Assembly: GCA_964392245.1 (NCBI GenBank)
Contig: CAYMOX010000015.1
Span: 10,001-74,000, forward strand
Reading direction: 5' to 3'
Length of the DNA: 64,000 nucleotides
Origin: JAAUUJ01 sp964392245
GTDB lineage: Bacteria; Cyanobacteriota; Cyanobacteriia; Thermostichales; Thermostichaceae
Positions 9,132-18,424 of this stretch are shown here, piece after piece. Every line of letters begins with the position of its first letter. Positions within the stretch are counted from its first letter, which is position 1. Below the pieces are notes generated by a model. That model made no database searches. It was not told the DNA's origin and saw only the letters and a list, made by a program, of their open reading frames with translations. Position numbers and translations under genes: made by a program.

Positions 9132-10430
9132 TCAGTTACCATTTGCAGAGATCATGGCCCCCTCCTGAAACCAGTGATCCCAGGACTGGCTGGGAGACAT
9201 GGGCATTGAGCGTAAACTCAGAAGCCGCTGAACTGCCTGGGGATGACGAAGCGCCTGTAGACACACCTCAGCAACTTCCTGGACCTCCAGAACACCCGAG
9301 GGCGTAGTATCGGAGATGAACTGCGTCACAGTACCCGCGTCAGCCTCGGATCCTGCCACCACGCGGATCAAGGTGGGTCGCAACCCCTGAGACTGCAGCC
9401 AGGCTTCCACCTCCGTGCTGGGGGCCACGGTCAAGACCACCAGTTGAGGTAAAGGCTGAGCCCGATAGGCCCCCAGGGTTTGTATCTGGAGCCCAAAGGG
9501 ACCCGGGGCAAAGTGAGGATTCAGCTGCTTGTCCTGCTCAAACTTGCTCAGCATCACCTGAAAAGCACGAATGCAACTGGGATCGAGGGGAGGGGCATCC
9601 GGGAGGGTGCGGGCGCGGAAGGTGGGGATCATCTCCGCAAAGGGAAAGCGCAGACGCTGCCAGGTTTCGGGGTGTGTATCAAAAGAGATGGAGTAGGCAA
9701 CATTATCCCAGCCCTGCTGTGTGCGGACAAAAAACTTATAGCGCTTGCCATCCCCCCGCACCCGTAGTTCGATGCCAGTGAAGGCAGAAAGATCCAGAGG
9801 GGGGTTCAGATTGCGCATGCGAATGGAGGCAAATCCGCCCGAATTGGCCGTGGATACCACGCCCGTGAAGAGTCCTCCCTCTGGGGTCAAGTGCAAAACA
9901 CTTTCGCTCACCCCCCCCATGACCACATCATCCAGGGCTCCCCACAGCTCCTTTAGATTAGGGGTCGGATGTTGAAAGTCAAACAGCAGGTGATCGGGCA
10001 CCTCGGCCCAGCTTGCTTCTGCCACATGTGCCAGTTGCTCCAGCGTGACAAAGTGCGGATCCTGCCAGTGGGGATCCTGCAACCACACCAGCAGGGCTTG
10101 GGTGCGCCGCAACGGCTCGGACTGCAGCTGACTGGCCGCCAGGATCTCAACCGTCTCTCCCCAAACCCGCTGCGTGGAAATCGGAGATGGGGTAAGAATC
10201 TGCACAGGGTGCCCCTGATCCAGAAGCTGTTGCACCAGACGCCGTCCCATTTGACTTTCACTTCCCGCCACCAGCACCCGCATCGGTTCCGGTTGGGTCA
10301 AGGTTGCGGAGGTGGCTTCAGAGGTATCCATTCCCAACCATCCTCGCAGTTGCTGAACTGTTGAACCAAGGGAAAAAGCATCGAAATAGTTGAGGGTGGC
10401 TAGAAATCGGCTCAAATCCCAGGCAGGCAT
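9132..10430 (-). CDS. CIA30-domain protein with flanking Rossmann-like segments
   Basis: 432 residues. The middle (about 145-310) is a CIA30 domain (complex I intermediate-associated protein 30), recognised by ALDDVVMGGVSES and by the carbohydrate-binding-like beta pattern after it. It is inserted into a nucleotide-binding fold: residues 50-80 begin with MRVLVAGSESQMGRRLV, and the rest resumes after about 320. The normal SDR glycine motif is weakened (GSESQMG) and the N-terminal half of the fold is short, so NAD(P) binding may be lost. In chloroplasts and cyanobacteria CIA30 proteins are linked to photosynthetic or respiratory complex biogenesis. Start ATG 10430 has GGAG upstream. Confidence 0.85.
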   Translation of the reverse strand: MPAWDLSRFLATLNYFDAFSLGSTVQQLRGWLGMDTSEATSATLTQPEPMRVLVAGSESQMGRRLVQQLLDQGHPVQILTPSPISTQRVWGETVEILAASQLQSEPLRRTQALLVWLQDPHWQDPHFVTLEQLAHVAEASWAEVPDHLLFDFQHPTPNLKELWGALDDVVMGGVSESVLHLTPEGGLFTGVVSTANSGGFASIRMRNLNPPLDLSAFTGIELRVRGDGKRYKFFVRTQQGWDNVAYSISFDTHPETWQRLRFPFAEMIPTFRARTLPDAPPLDPSCIRAFQVMLSKFEQDKQLNPHFAPGPFGLQIQTLGAYRAQPLPQLVVLTVAPSTEVEAWLQSQGLRPTLIRVVAGSEADAGTVTQFISDTTPSGVLEVQEVAEVCLQALRHPQAVQRLLSLRSMPMSPSQSWDHWFQEGAMISANGN

Positions 10431-10457
10431 GGGGTATCTCCGTCAGAACGCGCTCCC

Positions 10458-11327
10458 TCATGACCTTAGCAGAGGAAAGAAATGTCCCACCGGACCCTGT
10501 CCATGACCAATGGCCAGTGCATGGGCAATTGCCTGGGTGACATAGGTTTTTCCCTGCAGAACGGCTGTCCAGGGATCGGCTCCTAGGGCCAGCTGGGCAG
10601 TAATGGCCGCCGAAAGGGTGCAGCCGGTGCCGTGAGTGTGAGCCGTGGGAACTGGAGGACTGTTGAGAATACGCAGGCTCTCCCCATCCCACCAGACATC
10701 GGTTCCCCGCAGATCTGCCTCCATCCCACCTCCCTTCACCAGCACTGCTCGCGGACCCAAGTGGGTGTGGATCTCTTGAGCAGCAGTTTGCATATCCTCC
10801 AGAGTATCGATGTTCATACCGCTCAGAATCTGGGCTTCAAAGCGGTTGGGGGTGACGATCTGGGCCAGCGGAATCAGTTGGGTTCGCATCGCCTCAATCG
10901 CCTCATCCTCCAGCAGTTGAGCGCCCGTGCGTGACACCATCACTGGATCCACCACCAGCCGCCCCAATGACCAGCGCCGGATCTGCTCCGCCACGGTGTA
11001 GATGATCTCTGCATTCAACAGCATGCCCGTTTTGGCCGCCTCCACAGCAAGATCCGTCATCACCGCGCCAATTTGAGCTGCCACCGCCTCGGCTGACAAT
11101 GCATCCACTCGCGCCACCCCCTGGGTATTCTGGGCAGTCACACAGGTGAGGGCACTGGTGCCATGCACACAGTGAAAGGCAAAGGTGCGCAGATCCGCCT
11201 GGATCCCGGCTCCCCCTCCACTATCGGAGCCTGCAATGGTCAGGGCTACCGCCGGGGTCAACTCCTTGGGGATGAGCTGATCGAGGGGAATCGTGACCCA
11301 GAGGGCAGGATCAGCGGTGGAAGTCAT
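10458..11327 (-). CDS. thiD: Hydroxymethylpyrimidine/phosphomethylpyrimidine kinase
   Basis: 289 residues. ThiD phosphorylates HMP and then HMP-phosphate to give HMP-diphosphate for thiamine synthesis. Motifs: ALTIAGSDSGGGAGIQADLRTF (about 29-50), the KTGML segment, DPVMVSRTGAQLL (about 127-139), VTPNRFEA, and the ATP-site motif THGTGCTLSAAI near residue 236. The first 25 residues are an extra N-terminal segment not needed by the fold. Start ATG 11327 has GAGGA upstream. I looked for a TPP riboswitch in the 55 bases before the gene and saw none. Confidence 0.96.
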   Translation of the reverse strand: MTSTADPALWVTIPLDQLIPKELTPAVALTIAGSDSGGGAGIQADLRTFAFHCVHGTSALTCVTAQNTQGVARVDALSAEAVAAQIGAVMTDLAVEAAKTGMLLNAEIIYTVAEQIRRWSLGRLVVDPVMVSRTGAQLLEDEAIEAMRTQLIPLAQIVTPNRFEAQILSGMNIDTLEDMQTAAQEIHTHLGPRAVLVKGGGMEADLRGTDVWWDGESLRILNSPPVPTAHTHGTGCTLSAAITAQLALGADPWTAVLQGKTYVTQAIAHALAIGHGQGPVGHFFPLLRS

Positions 11328-11382
11328 GGCAAATCCTCATGGCAATGGGAAATGAATTTCAACGACATGGGACAGCAACCCT

Positions 11383-12639
11383 CTACTCCAGCGGCTCCCC
11401 AAAGTTTTTTTCGATCGCCTGCAGTCCCCCTGAAACCAGCCATTGATCAATATCCACCTGGTGATGGGGATGCAGGTTGTGCCAGTCTTCCCCCAGCAGT
11501 GCGTCCACATGGGCTGTGGAGGGATGGGTCGTGGCGCGGTGCATGTAGCCGATAAAGGGATCCACTAGAGAACTGTAGTACATGCGTTCCGCCCAGGGCA
11601 GGTTGGGCAGGATCTCCTCGCGAAAGGCTTCCGGCGACACCAGTTCCACCTTCAGGGCTCGGTCGGGATCCACGGCCAGGGTCAGTTCCCGAAAGTAGCG
11701 GTTTTTGAGGGGGCGCCAGCGATTGACAAGATGAAAAATGGTGTAACTGCCGTTCTCCGGATCGGTTTCTCCTTCGCCAAACAGGTGAGTCAGCCGCATC
11801 ATGCTGCGAGCAATCGTGTCGATATCCGACATGTAGGCCATCGAGTCTTCATGGACAGGAAAATACTTCAAAGGCAAATTGAGGGTGGGGCCGCCCGGGA
11901 TCTTGAGTTTGGCCTTACCCACCAGAGCCGCAAACAGCTGGTAACCCACCTTAAAGTCATCCACAATCAGGCCTGGGTTGCGAGCAGCCACCTCTTTGAC
12001 AGGAATGTGGTGCATGACGATATCCGGGCGAAAGATCAACAAATTAAAGGGGAAGGTTCCTGCCTCCACCTCTTCTTTGAGATAGGTTTCCGCCTCCAGC
12101 TTGGAGAAGCCATAGGCATTGTGGTGCACCATTTCGCCGGGATCATGGAATTCTTCCGCCACATGAAACTCCCCATCCGGCTGATCGGCGCGCTCAAAAA
12201 CATAGAAGGTGGAGGTGTGGCAAACGGTGCGGGGAATGTACTTCACCTGCTTGGCCGTCTCCATAAAGTTGCGGGTGTAATCGCGGTTAGTAATGCTAGA
12301 GCGCTTATCCCCCAATTTTTTGTAGGTGACATCCCCGGCAATGTGGATCCAGCAGTCAGCCTTGAGCTCATTGATCTGCTCCGGACAACCAAATTGAGGA
12401 GATTTGAGTTCGCCCGCAATCGCCGTCACCCGATGCCGTTCAGAGGCCATGCCAATGGAGTGGAGCACCTGATCCAGGCGGGTATCCACCTCCTCCTGGG
12501 CCTTACTGCCGCGCACTTTGGGCCGGATCAGCACCGCAACCCGGGCCTGGGGTAGAGTTTCCAGAAACCAGAACAGAGTCCAGCGACCGACAAATCCGGT
12601 CACTCCGTCCAGGAAAGCTACATGTTGCTCGGAGATCAT
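11383..12639 (-). CDS. SDR-type NAD(P)-dependent reductase, thioester/fatty-acyl-reductase-like
   Basis: 418 residues from the ATG at 12639 (MISEQHV), preceded by GGAG; an upstream in-frame ATG at 12684 lacks a site. The core begins with the glycine motif GVTGFVGRW (about 12-20), followed by an extended SDR fold with YGFSKLEAE (the YxxxK catalytic pair near residue 178). Overall shape resembles the NAD-binding domain of male-sterility/fatty acyl reductases and thioester reductases, with a C-terminal helical region. The real substrate is unknown. It is divergent from the clpC paralogue across about 280 bases. Confidence 0.8.
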   Translation of the reverse strand: MISEQHVAFLDGVTGFVGRWTLFWFLETLPQARVAVLIRPKVRGSKAQEEVDTRLDQVLHSIGMASERHRVTAIAGELKSPQFGCPEQINELKADCWIHIAGDVTYKKLGDKRSSITNRDYTRNFMETAKQVKYIPRTVCHTSTFYVFERADQPDGEFHVAEEFHDPGEMVHHNAYGFSKLEAETYLKEEVEAGTFPFNLLIFRPDIVMHHIPVKEVAARNPGLIVDDFKVGYQLFAALVGKAKLKIPGGPTLNLPLKYFPVHEDSMAYMSDIDTIARSMMRLTHLFGEGETDPENGSYTIFHLVNRWRPLKNRYFRELTLAVDPDRALKVELVSPEAFREEILPNLPWAERMYYSSLVDPFIGYMHRATTHPSTAHVDALLGEDWHNLHPHHQVDIDQWLVSGGLQAIEKNFGEPLE

Positions 12640-12922
12640 GCCTGCTCCAGTAGGGGGATCAAAGGAAACAAGGTGGCGTCGCAATAGTACTCTACTAAAC
12701 TGCGGCCAGGGTGAAAAACCGACCCCCAGGGACGGTTATTGCTGTTGTGAGCGTTTTTCTCATCAGGATAGTCTAGACTCAAGTTGTAAACAAAAGTATA
12801 CGTTTCATGTATCAGGTTTAGCTCAGCTGTTGTATCTCTTCACCGACTAATGCCCACACTTGTGCCTCAACCTCGCTTGTGGTTGTTCCAACACCCGACC
12901 CTGACTCAGGAGGAGAGTTGCT

Positions 12923-15391
12923 ATGTTTGAACGATTTACAGACCGATCCATCACTGTCATCATTGCAGCTCAGGGGGAGGCCCGGCGCTTACGGCAATCC
13001 GTGGTGGGCACCGAGTTAATCCTGCTGGGCCTGCTGCAGGAGGACAAAGGTCCGGCGGTGACCCTGCTGGCTCAGGTAGGGATCACGACCGACAACGTCC
13101 GATCCCATGTGGAGCAGCGCCTCGCAGACCGCACTGGCAGAACCCCGACCGAAATTCCCTTTACTCCCAAGGCTAAATTGATTCTGGAGCAGGCGGTTGT
13201 CCTTTCTCAGGAATTGCAGACGGATCGGATCGATCCCGAGCATCTGCTTCTCAGTCTGACCCAGGATGAAGACAACGAAGCCCGTCGTATTCTGCAAATT
13301 CTGGGGGCAGACCTGGATCAACTGGCAGCCGATTTACTGAAGCAATTGCGCCAACCTCTTGTTGTAGCGGCAACCAAGGAGCGCTCTCCTGAGGGTTCCC
13401 GTCCATCCCGGGGCCATTCAACCCTCAAGGAATTTGGGATTAATCTGACAGAGCGAGCCAAGTCCGGCGCTCTCGATCCGTTGGTGGGGAGGCAACGGGA
13501 ACTGGATCGAGTGATTCAAATCCTGGGGCGTCGCACCAAAAACAATCCCGTCCTTCTGGGAGAGCCTGGAGTTGGAAAAACGGCTGTTGCCGAAGGGCTA
13601 GCCCAACGGATCGTGGATGGAACCGTTCCCACTGATCTTCGCGATAAGCAGGTGATCAGCCTGAATATGGCGGCCCTAGTGTCCGGCACCCAGATGCGCG
13701 GGGCCTTTGAAGAGCGTCTCACCAACCTGGTTCAGGAGGTGCGGCAGGATCCCAGCATTATCCTCTTCCTGGATGAACTGCATACTCTGGTGGGGGCAGG
13801 CTCATTGCAGGGGGGGATTGACGCGGCCAATATCTTAAAACCCGCCCTGGCTCGCGGGGAGCTGCAATGCATTGGAGCCACCACCCTGGCTGAGTACCGC
13901 CAGCACATTGAAAAGGATGCTGCCCTGGAGCGCCGTTTTCAGCCCGTACAGGTGGGGGAACCTTCCGTTAGTGAAACCATCGAGATCCTCTTTGGTCTCC
14001 GGTCTCGCTATGAGGATCACCACCAGCTGTCCATTAGTGACCCTGCCCTGGTGGCCGCAGCCCAACTTGCCGATCGCTACATCGCCGATCGTTTCCTGCC
14101 CGACAAAGCCATTGATCTGATTGATGAAGCCGGTTCCCGCGTCCGCGTGCGGCAGGCCATGCAGTCTCCTACACGGCAACTGAAGCAGCAACTGCAGTCC
14201 GTGATCCAGGCCAAAGAAGCCGCCGTTGAACGCCAGGACTTTGAACATGCCTCCCAGCTGCGCGATCAGGAACTGGCGCTGGAACAGCAGATCAAAGATC
14301 TGAAGGCAGAAGAACGGTCCCAGGCTCCGGCTGTACAGGTGGAGGACATTGCCCAGGTGGTGGAAGCCTGGACAGGCATCCCAGTGAATCAGTTGACAGA
14401 AACGGAATCCCGCATGCTCATGCACCTGGAGGAAACTCTGCATCAACGGGTGATCGGTCAGGAAGAAGCGGTGTCTGCCGTGGCCCGAGCCATTCGTCGT
14501 TCTCGCATTGATCTGCGGGATCCCGACCGTCCTCTGGGTAGCTTTATCTTCATGGGACCCACAGGGGTGGGCAAAACTGAATTGGCCAAAGCTCTGGCCA
14601 GCAGCCTCTTCGGTACTGAAGAATCCATGATCCGGCTGGATATGTCGGAGTACATGGAGCCCCACACTGTCTCCAAGCTGATCGGCTCACCTCCAGGCTA
14701 TGTGGGTTATGGGGAGGGGGGCAAACTCACGGAAGCTGTGCGCCGCCGTCCTTACACGGTCGTTCTTCTGGATGAGATCGAGAAGGCTCACCCCGATGTC
14801 TTCAATCTGCTCTTGCAGCTGCTTGAGGACGGTCACCTCACTGATGCTCAGGGGCGCAGGGTTAGCTTCAAAAACACGATGATTATCCTCACGTCTAATG
14901 TGGGGGCTCGCGTTCTGGAGAAGGGGTCGGCTGGGTTTGGCTTTGATACCTTGGCGGATCACGATCCTCAGTCCCAGTACCAGGCGATGCGGGAACGGGT
15001 ACGAGAGGAGCTCCAGCAGATGTTCCGGCCTGAATTCCTGAATCGCTTGGATGACATCATCGTCTTCCGAGCCCTCAACCGTGAGGAATTGCGGCAGGTG
15101 GCTGACCTGCTTCTGCAGGAAATCACCGATCGTCTGGAGAGCCAGCAGCAGATCCATCTCACGGTCACCCCGGCGGGCAAAGATTATCTGGTCAGTCAGG
15201 GGTACGACCCTACCTACGGGGCACGACCGCTGCGCCGCACCCTGATACGCCTGGTGGAAGATCCGCTGGCAGAAGCCCTGCTGCGAGGGGATATCCAGTC
15301 GGGTGAACAGGTCACCCTGGATCTGGAAGCGGAGGTCGGACTGGTGGTTCGCAGTGAACGCAGCAGACAACTGGTGGCAGCTTCCGTCTAA
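12923..15391 (+). CDS. clpC: ClpC-type ATP-dependent Clp chaperone subunit, divergent paralogue
   Basis: 822 residues. Hsp100/ClpC unfoldases feed proteins into ClpP. Domains in order: Clp N-domain repeats (about 1-145), AAA+ module D1 with Walker A GEPGVGKT at 213-220 and Walker B ILFLDE near 280, a middle region with a UVR motif (about 425-465, EAAVERQDFEHASQLRD), AAA+ module D2 with GPTGVGKT near 555, and a KGSAGFGF loop that could contact ClpP. The N-domain is clearly unlike the highly conserved cyanobacterial ClpC (for example GTELILLGLLQEDKGP where GTEQILLGLIGEGTG is usual), so this is probably a second copy. A GGAGAG site precedes the ATG. Confidence 0.92.
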   Translation: MFERFTDRSITVIIAAQGEARRLRQSVVGTELILLGLLQEDKGPAVTLLAQVGITTDNVRSHVEQRLADRTGRTPTEIPFTPKAKLILEQAVVLSQELQTDRIDPEHLLLSLTQDEDNEARRILQILGADLDQLAADLLKQLRQPLVVAATKERSPEGSRPSRGHSTLKEFGINLTERAKSGALDPLVGRQRELDRVIQILGRRTKNNPVLLGEPGVGKTAVAEGLAQRIVDGTVPTDLRDKQVISLNMAALVSGTQMRGAFEERLTNLVQEVRQDPSIILFLDELHTLVGAGSLQGGIDAANILKPALARGELQCIGATTLAEYRQHIEKDAALERRFQPVQVGEPSVSETIEILFGLRSRYEDHHQLSISDPALVAAAQLADRYIADRFLPDKAIDLIDEAGSRVRVRQAMQSPTRQLKQQLQSVIQAKEAAVERQDFEHASQLRDQELALEQQIKDLKAEERSQAPAVQVEDIAQVVEAWTGIPVNQLTETESRMLMHLEETLHQRVIGQEEAVSAVARAIRRSRIDLRDPDRPLGSFIFMGPTGVGKTELAKALASSLFGTEESMIRLDMSEYMEPHTVSKLIGSPPGYVGYGEGGKLTEAVRRRPYTVVLLDEIEKAHPDVFNLLLQLLEDGHLTDAQGRRVSFKNTMIILTSNVGARVLEKGSAGFGFDTLADHDPQSQYQAMRERVREELQQMFRPEFLNRLDDIIVFRALNREELRQVADLLLQEITDRLESQQQIHLTVTPAGKDYLVSQGYDPTYGARPLRRTLIRLVEDPLAEALLRGDIQSGEQVTLDLEAEVGLVVRSERSRQLVAASV

Positions 15392-15410
15392 ATCCGAACT
15401 CAAAGTGCCG

Positions 15411-15441
15411 GAGGCTGGTCATTTCAGACTGGCCTCTTTTT
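15411..15441. terminator. Bidirectional intrinsic terminator between clpC and gmk
   Basis: A 10-bp stem, GAGGCTGGTC (15411-15420) pairing with GACTGGCCTC (15427-15436) with two G-U pairs, closes a six-base loop and is followed by a run of five T. It sits between the convergent stop codons of clpC (15391) and gmk (15441), so it is placed to end both transcripts. Confidence 0.75.
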
Positions 15442-16064
15442 CACTTGCAAGGAGAGTCGTAAAGATAAAGCTCCAGTTCCTGGAGGGCACGCTCGATATT
15501 GTCGTTGATGATCACATAGTCAAATTCCTGGATCGCCTCCAGCTCAGCGCTTGCCTGATCTAACCGCTGCTGAATACTGGTTTCGGAATCCTGGGCCCGT
15601 TCGCGCAGACGGCGTTCTAACTCCTGCAGAGAGGGGGGTTTAAGAAAAATGCGGATCGCTTCTGGCCACACCTTCACCACCTGGCGCGATCCCGCCAGTT
15701 CAATTTCCAGGAGCACGTCATACCCCTGTTCTAATTTCTTCTGTACAGGCCTGAGGGGCGTGCCGTAAAAGTTATTGGCATATTCAGCCCACTCCAGCAG
15801 TCCTCCGGATTCCCGCAGGGCAATAAACTCTTCCCGAGAGCAGAAGTAATAGTTAATCCCCTCTGCTTCTCCAGGCCGGGGGGCACGGGTGGTCACCGAG
15901 ACAGAATAATGCAAAGTGGGATGATGCTTCAGTAAGCGCTCGATCAGGGTTCCTTTGCCCACCCCACTGGGTCCGGTCAGGACCAGCAGCCGTCCCCGCT
16001 CTGGCCGATCCGATCCGGAGGCTGGATCAGTGCCAGGTTCAGGAAGGGTAAGGGAATCAGACAT
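15441..16064 (-). CDS. gmk: Guanylate kinase
   Basis: 207 residues. Gmk phosphorylates GMP to GDP in the cytoplasm. After a 24-residue polar leader the P-loop reads LTGPSGVGKGTL (about 29-40). The GMP-binding region follows (SVTTRAPRPGEAEGINYYF, about 56-74) and the lid-region acidic cluster later. The 24-residue leader is longer than in E. coli but common in cyanobacteria. It follows remA with a 64-base gap, an order also known in Bacillus (remA-gmk), supporting a shared transcript. Confidence 0.97.
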   Translation of the reverse strand: MSDSLTLPEPGTDPASGSDRPERGRLLVLTGPSGVGKGTLIERLLKHHPTLHYSVSVTTRAPRPGEAEGINYYFCSREEFIALRESGGLLEWAEYANNFYGTPLRPVQKKLEQGYDVLLEIELAGSRQVVKVWPEAIRIFLKPPSLQELERRLRERAQDSETSIQQRLDQASAELEAIQEFDYVIINDNIERALQELELYLYDSPCK

Positions 16065-16128
16065 AATCTCGGAAGGCTGTTTCAGCTCAGCACCAGACTG
16101 TGGGTGAAAAAGTTCTTCCTAGAATACC

Positions 16129-16395
16129 TCAATCTTCATCGGATACACCTAATCGGCTGGTCATAAAGCGATGGGCCACGGTTTCCGGTTGAATGGCCGA
16201 CAGTACCACATGTCCGGAGTCCATAATGATCACGGAGCGCTGCCGCCGACCGTAGGTGGCATCCACCAGTTGCCCCCGCTCACGCGCATCGGACACGATC
16301 CGTTTAATGGGTGCAGAATCTGGACTAACAATGGCCACCACCCGTGCTGCAGCCACGATATTGCCAAATCCAATGTTAATGAGTCGGACATCCAT
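16129..16395 (-). CDS. remA: RemA/DUF370 family regulatory protein
   Basis: 88 residues from the ATG at 16395 (MDVRLINIGFGNIV). The frame is open upstream to 16554 but the family always starts here and is 80-90 residues long. RemA in Bacillus is a ring-forming DNA-binding activator of matrix and osmolyte genes; the cyanobacterial role is not established. Conserved parts seen are INIGFGN at the start and the middle stretch RERGQLVDATYGRRQRSVI. It sits directly upstream of gmk and is divergent from the RqcH-like gene, whose start is 153 bases away. Confidence 0.9.
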   Translation of the reverse strand: MDVRLINIGFGNIVAAARVVAIVSPDSAPIKRIVSDARERGQLVDATYGRRQRSVIIMDSGHVVLSAIQPETVAHRFMTSRLGVSDED

Positions 16396-16548
16396 AGGGA
16401 GCTGATCCTGGCAGCCTGCTGCCCCTGCATTGATCCTGTTTCTCCACCCTACAGAGAAAATACGATCATGACACCTGCAGGCCCAAGGGATGGACCCTGA
16501 CAATCCCACTTCCCTTGACGGAGGGATATTTACCTGGAGGGCACGATT

Positions 16549-18306
16549 GTGCAACCTGTCGATCTCACCACCCTAAGAGCAGTCCAGCAGGATCTGGCTG
16601 CCCACTGGCTGCCCGCCCGAGTGGAAACGCTGCAGCAGCTGGATCTGTGGACCCTCTGCCTCTGTCTGCGCACCCTTCAGAATCGTCAATGGGTGCTGCT
16701 ATCCTGGCATCCTCAGGCGGCGCGGGTGCATCTTTGCCAACCTCCCCCCAAAGGATCCGAACCCTTTCCCTTTGGACAGGTGGTGCAGCGGCAACTGCGG
16801 GGACTGGCCCTTGCTCAGATTGAGTTTCTCGATCCCTGGGAGCGGGTTCTGGTCTGGCATTTTGCCCACCGTCCCGGTGAAGCAACCCTCTGGCGCCTGG
16901 ATCTGGAGGTCATGGGGCGCTACAGCAATGCGGTACTGGTGAATGGAGAAGGGATCATTGTGGCCTGCGGTCATGGGGTCAGTGAACGGCAGTCGCGGGT
17001 GCGACCTGTCCAGCCTGGATTGCTCTATCAACCCCCTCCCGCACTCACCGGGCTGATCCCCTCAGAAACAGAGACTCTCGATCAGTGGCAAGCTCAGCTC
17101 ACCGTCATCCCTGGTCCCATCCACAAGCGGCTGCTGCAGACCTATCGGGGCCTCAGCACCAGTGTGCTCCAGGCTCTGCTCCATCAGGTGGGAATTGACT
17201 GGGGTGCATCCACCACTGAGCTGAGTTCAGGGCAATGGCAGGCTCTCTATGCCTACTGGCAGGAGTGGATCCGGCGTTGCCTACTGGGGCCCTATCAACC
17301 GGGGTGGACTGCCCAGGGCTACACCGTACTGGGATGGTCGATGCAGCAGCCAGTTCCCAGCGTTCATCAGCTTCTGGATCAGTACTACGATCACCAGCTT
17401 CATCGGGAACGGTTTCAGCAGGAACGGCAGCGGCTGCAACAGAAATTAAGGACCTTGCTGAGCAAGCTTGATCAGCGCCGTCAGCAGTTTGAAGGCAGTC
17501 TACGCCAATCAGATCAGGCCGATGAGGCCAAGCTCAAGGCAGATCTGTTAATGGCTTATCTTCACCTCTGGCAGCCGGGTCTCGAGCAGCTGCAGCTTCC
17601 GGATTTTGCCAGCGGTGAGCCCGTGTCGATCCCACTCGATCCCGAAAAGAATGCTACCCAGAATGCCCAGGCCTATTACAAACAGCACCGCAAACAAAAA
17701 CGGTCGCGGGAGTACCTGCAGCCTCTCTGGCAGGCCACCATGGACGAGATCCAATATCTGGAACAAGTCGAAGCCGCCCTGGAGCAACTGGAAACCTATC
17801 GTGATCCTGGCGATCTCCAAATCCTACGAGAAATCGAAGCAGAGTTGATCAAGCAGAAGTATCTGAGCGATCCGGGCGCTGTGAAGCCTGACAGCAAGGC
17901 CGAGATCAACTTTCGTCGCTATATTTCCCCCAATGGCCTTAGCATCTGGGTGGGCCGCAATAACTGGCAAAATGATCAACTCACCTTTCGCCTGGCCCAG
18001 GATCAAGATCTCTGGTTTCATGCCCAGGAAATTCCGGGCAGCCATGTGCTGCTGCGCCTTCCCCCAGGCGGTGTTCCAGAAGAAAGTGACCTCCAAACCA
18101 CGGCCAATCTGGCCGCCTACTTCAGTCGGGCTCGTCTCAGCGATCAGGTGCCCGTCGTCTACACCCATCCCACCCATGTCTACAAACCTAAGGGATCTCG
18201 ACCGGGCATGGTGATCTACAAACATGAAACTGTGATCTGGGCTCAGCCCCAAGCCGCTGCCCTGGCAACGGCACAAGAGATCCACAAGGAGAACCGCAAA
18301 GCTTGA
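16549..18306 (+). CDS. rqcH: NFACT-family RqcH-like ribosome quality-control protein
   Basis: 585 residues. NFACT proteins (Rqc2/NEMF, bacterial RqcH, once called fibronectin-binding proteins) bind split 50S subunits carrying stalled nascent chains and recruit tRNA-Ala to add C-terminal alanine tails. Domains: NFACT-N (about 1-200, with LEVMGRYSNAVLV near 123-135), helix-hairpin-helix, a long coiled coil (about 285-330 and 370-450), and the C-terminal NFACT-R domain (from about 460; DLWFHAQEIPGSHV). Start is GTG at 16549 with CTGGAGG eight bases upstream. It is divergent from remA-gmk. Confidence 0.9.
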   Translation: MQPVDLTTLRAVQQDLAAHWLPARVETLQQLDLWTLCLCLRTLQNRQWVLLSWHPQAARVHLCQPPPKGSEPFPFGQVVQRQLRGLALAQIEFLDPWERVLVWHFAHRPGEATLWRLDLEVMGRYSNAVLVNGEGIIVACGHGVSERQSRVRPVQPGLLYQPPPALTGLIPSETETLDQWQAQLTVIPGPIHKRLLQTYRGLSTSVLQALLHQVGIDWGASTTELSSGQWQALYAYWQEWIRRCLLGPYQPGWTAQGYTVLGWSMQQPVPSVHQLLDQYYDHQLHRERFQQERQRLQQKLRTLLSKLDQRRQQFEGSLRQSDQADEAKLKADLLMAYLHLWQPGLEQLQLPDFASGEPVSIPLDPEKNATQNAQAYYKQHRKQKRSREYLQPLWQATMDEIQYLEQVEAALEQLETYRDPGDLQILREIEAELIKQKYLSDPGAVKPDSKAEINFRRYISPNGLSIWVGRNNWQNDQLTFRLAQDQDLWFHAQEIPGSHVLLRLPPGGVPEESDLQTTANLAAYFSRARLSDQVPVVYTHPTHVYKPKGSRPGMVIYKHETVIWAQPQAAALATAQEIHKENRKA

Positions 18307-18424
18307 CCAGGAATCCCCCCCTCCCCTGCGTTCAACCCCATCCTGCTGGACTGCAACCGACTTGCACTCTAGAGCGAGCAGCGATAGCCTGATTTGCTGA
18401 GAACAATCTTCGGGGAGGGGAATC

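Noticed and set aside
11328..11382. TPP riboswitch upstream of thiD
   Set aside because: The gap is only 55 bases and I see no CUGAGA core or matching helices.
11731..12555. Long plus-strand open frame (about 274 codons) opposite the SDR-type reductase
   Set aside because: It lies wholly antisense to a well-conserved gene, has no ribosome site and no recognisable domain.
13835..14665. Minus-strand frame of about 276 codons inside clpC
   Set aside because: Shadow of the conserved AAA modules; His/Gly/Phe-rich text and no start site.
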